Source: CBDUWP01 sp965370955
GTDB taxonomy: Bacteria; Planctomycetota; Phycisphaerae; Sedimentisphaerales; Anaerobacaceae
NCBI GenBank assembly: GCA_965370955.1
Contig: CBDUWP010000030.1
Span: 1 to 16,141, forward strand
DNA length: 16,141 bases
Reading direction: 5' to 3'
Positions 14,522-16,141 of this stretch are shown here, one piece after another. The notes beneath the pieces were generated by a model. The model did not search any database. It saw only the letters and a list, made by a program, of their open reading frames with translations, and was not told the DNA's origin. Position 1 is the first letter of the stretch. Every line of letters starts with the position of its first letter. A program made the position numbers and the translations under genes.

Positions 14522-15616
14522 ATGACCGGTAGAGAACGCTTTTTAACTGTTATCAATAATGAAAAACCAGATCACCTGCCTTGTCAGGTGCATAGCTGGA
14601 TGGACTATTATCTTAAGACATATCTTGGCGGTATGGATCAATATGCCGCTTACGATAAATTCAATATGGATCCTGTGATCTATGTGCAGCCGGAATATAT
14701 TTATGATGATTCCAGTTGGACGAACTGGCAGGTTAAGCGGGTGGATTTAGGGCTTGTCGGCGGCAATCCAACTTGGAAGGAAATCATTACTACTCCTGAG
14801 GGCGAGTTGACGAAGACCATGTCGCAAAATGAATTCACTCTCTGGGAGTCTGAACATTTACTTAAATCAGAACACGACTTTGAAATATGGAGTAAATATT
14901 TGCCGGCTCCCGCTAATGTGAATTGGGATCGGGTGATTGCAGCGAAAAAGAAAATCGGTGATCGGGGAATTGTTCGCAGTGAAATATATAGCTTTGGTCA
15001 AGGCGGTCAGTGGCAGGGTTTTTGTACTTTGTACGGAACAGAGCCTGCGATAATGTTGGCGTTTGATAAGCCGGATTGGCTAAAGGCGGCGCTAGAGGAT
15101 ATGTTGCAAAAGCAAATACATGTGCTTGAGATCGGTGGAAAGATTGAGCTGGATTTGGTGGAAACTGGCGGCGGGGCTGCTTCCAGTACGGTTATTAGCC
15201 CGGCGATGTTTGAGGAGTTTTGTTTGCCCTATGCTAAGCGTCATCATGAGATGCTGCATAATTGCGGAGCGAAGGTTGTGTATCATCTTTGCGGAGGCTT
15301 GATGCCGCTATTGGAATATGTGGTCGCCAGCGGAGCTGATGTTCTCGAAACGATGACGCCTGTTGCGATGGGCGGTGATTGCGATTTGGCAAAGGCTCAG
15401 CAGCTAGTCGGTGACAAGATTGCTTTCATAGGCGGATTTGATCAGCAAAAAGGATTTGAAAATGGCAATCCTCAATTGGTTAAGGATATGGTTGAGGAGC
15501 TTTTTGCAGCCTGTCCAGATGGCGGTTATATTTGTTGCCCGTCAGATCATTTCTTTTTCGGTGATGTTGAGAATCTACAAGCTTTTGCCGATGTTGCAAA
15601 CCAATGTGTTTATTAG
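14522..15616 (+). CDS. Uroporphyrinogen decarboxylase-superfamily protein, methyltransferase type
   Basis: A 364-residue TIM-barrel protein of the UroD/MtaA/CmuA superfamily. The start RERFLTVINNEKPDHLP at 4-20 is typical of this branch. The HemE signature with its MRQAGRY arginines is missing, so haem synthesis is unlikely. His255 and Cys257 in YHLCGGL, with Cys338/Cys339 in GGYICCPSDH, resemble the His-x-Cys...Cys zinc site of MtaA/MtbA methylcobamide:coenzyme M methyltransferases. Methyl transfer between a corrinoid and a thiol is the best inference, substrate unknown. EEFCLPYAKRHHEML and GGDCDLAKAQQLVGDKIAFIGGFDQ are conserved family stretches. AAGGAG at 14510-14515 stands 6 bases before the ATG at 14522; an upstream TTG at 14492 is open but less likely. 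No corrinoid protein is adjacent. Stop codon is TAG, 106 bp before the next gene. Confidence 0.87.
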   Translation: MTGRERFLTVINNEKPDHLPCQVHSWMDYYLKTYLGGMDQYAAYDKFNMDPVIYVQPEYIYDDSSWTNWQVKRVDLGLVGGNPTWKEIITTPEGELTKTMSQNEFTLWESEHLLKSEHDFEIWSKYLPAPANVNWDRVIAAKKKIGDRGIVRSEIYSFGQGGQWQGFCTLYGTEPAIMLAFDKPDWLKAALEDMLQKQIHVLEIGGKIELDLVETGGGAASSTVISPAMFEEFCLPYAKRHHEMLHNCGAKVVYHLCGGLMPLLEYVVASGADVLETMTPVAMGGDCDLAKAQQLVGDKIAFIGGFDQQKGFENGNPQLVKDMVEELFAACPDGGYICCPSDHFFFGDVENLQAFADVANQCVY

Positions 15617-15638
15617 ATGAATGAGTCAACGTCATATA

Positions 15639-15689
15639 TATTCGAAGACGAGCATCCTGGAGTAGAAAAACACTTGCATTCTTCGAATA
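15639..15689. promoter_or_regulatory. Perfect 10-bp inverted repeat with TTCGAA cores
   Basis: TATTCGAAGA (15639-15648) and TCTTCGAATA (15680-15689) are exact reverse complements separated by 31 bases. Each arm contains the palindrome TTCGAA. It lies between the UroD-family gene and the next gene, ending 33 bases before the latter's ATG. It may be a paired operator or an RNA stem. Confidence 0.5.
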
Positions 15690-15722
15690 AAATTGTAGCA
15701 AGAAAACTTATGGAGAACTCTT

Positions 15723-16141
15723 ATGAGCAGAGTTGAACAGGCAGTTGAAAGATTTCAAAATGGCTTTAATTGTTCTCAGGCGGTGCTGGGCAGTTACTGT
15801 GAGCAATTTGGCCTTGATTGCGAAAAAGCTTTCAAAGTTGCAACAGGTTTTGGAGGGGGAATGCGTATGGCAGGAACCTGCGGAGCAGTAACGGGAGCTT
15901 TTATGGTTCTTGGCTTAAAATATGGCAATACCACTGCCCAAGACAAAGCATCAAAAGCAAAGACTTATGAAAAAGTCATAGAATACACAAGCAGATTCAA
16001 GAATCGGAACGGCTCTGTTGTGTGCAAGGAATTGCTTGGTTGCGATATAAGTCAGCCGGATGGAATGAAAAAAGCACAAGAAGATGGGCTGTTTGATTCA
16101 GTATGTCCAAAGATGGTATGGGAAGCCGCTGATATCCTTGA
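15723..16141 (+). CDS. C_GCAxxG_C_C family protein, cut by the window end
   Basis: The first 139 residues of a small cysteine-rich protein of the C_GCAxxG_C_C family, whose members are proposed redox or metal-binding proteins without established function. Cysteines are at 17, 26, 33, 53, 101, 107 and 128. The core MAGTCGAVTGAFMVLGLKYG at 49-68 is the family signature, followed by the CKELLGCD and VCPKMV segments that supply the trailing cysteines. Family members are about 130-160 residues, so little is missing. GGAG at 15712-15715 is 7 bases before the ATG. It lies 106 bp after the UroD-family gene on the same strand and may share its transcript. Confidence 0.86.
   Translation, partial: MSRVEQAVERFQNGFNCSQAVLGSYCEQFGLDCEKAFKVATGFGGGMRMAGTCGAVTGAFMVLGLKYGNTTAQDKASKAKTYEKVIEYTSRFKNRNGSVVCKELLGCDISQPDGMKKAQEDGLFDSVCPKMVWEAADIL

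Noticed and set aside
14522..15616. HemE, uroporphyrinogen decarboxylase of haem synthesis
   Set aside because: The N-terminal arginine-rich HemE signature is missing, and a His-x-Cys...Cys site typical of methyltransferase relatives is present.

Overview
The window most likely comes from a planctomycete of the class Phycisphaerae, Sedimentisphaerales-like. This is inferred from style, because no rRNA or other phylogenetic marker was compared. The strongest hints are two large secreted beta-solenoid proteins that carry a planctomycete-type FN3-like domain and end in a single dockerin-like calcium loop followed by a W-L or W-M tail. All housekeeping genes are ordinary bacterial ones. I see no rRNA, tRNA, CRISPR array, transposase or phage gene.

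Left part (1-8.3 kb) is core genome. A fragment of an acidic, Lys/Glu-rich protein tail ends at 47. A sigma-70 factor and adenine phosphoribosyltransferase (apt) follow on the plus strand. They converge on a minus-strand cluster that reads glyQS, a small PspC-domain membrane protein, asnS, prmC. This cluster has short gaps and one recognisable promoter upstream of glyQS. Divergent from it is a BaiN/YhiN-type flavoprotein. Next comes a stand-alone cobalamin-binding-fold protein with a near-consensus promoter, a roughly 155-nt leader and a textbook intrinsic terminator. Its expected cobalamin-ligating histidine is a tyrosine.

Middle part (8.3-14.2 kb) is accessory. About 500 bp of non-coding DNA with hairpins leads into two tandem paralogous secreted proteins. 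Both have the layout signal peptide, solenoid, FN3-like domain, second solenoid, dockerin-like end. The second is interrupted by an in-frame TAG inside a CBM9/DOMON-like domain. The signal peptide therefore lies on one side of the stop and the C-terminal calcium motif on the other. A hairpin terminator closes the block.

Right part (14.3-16.1 kb) holds a UroD-superfamily methyltransferase-type protein, not HemE, behind a plausible promoter and an inverted repeat. It is followed by a C_GCAxxG_C_C family protein cut by the window end. A perfect 10-bp inverted repeat with TTCGAA cores lies between the two.

The observations most worth following are the amber-split surface protein, the altered cobalamin pocket, the helical insertion in AsnRS, and the structured leaders and inverted repeats. 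All assignments come from reading motifs; no database search was run.
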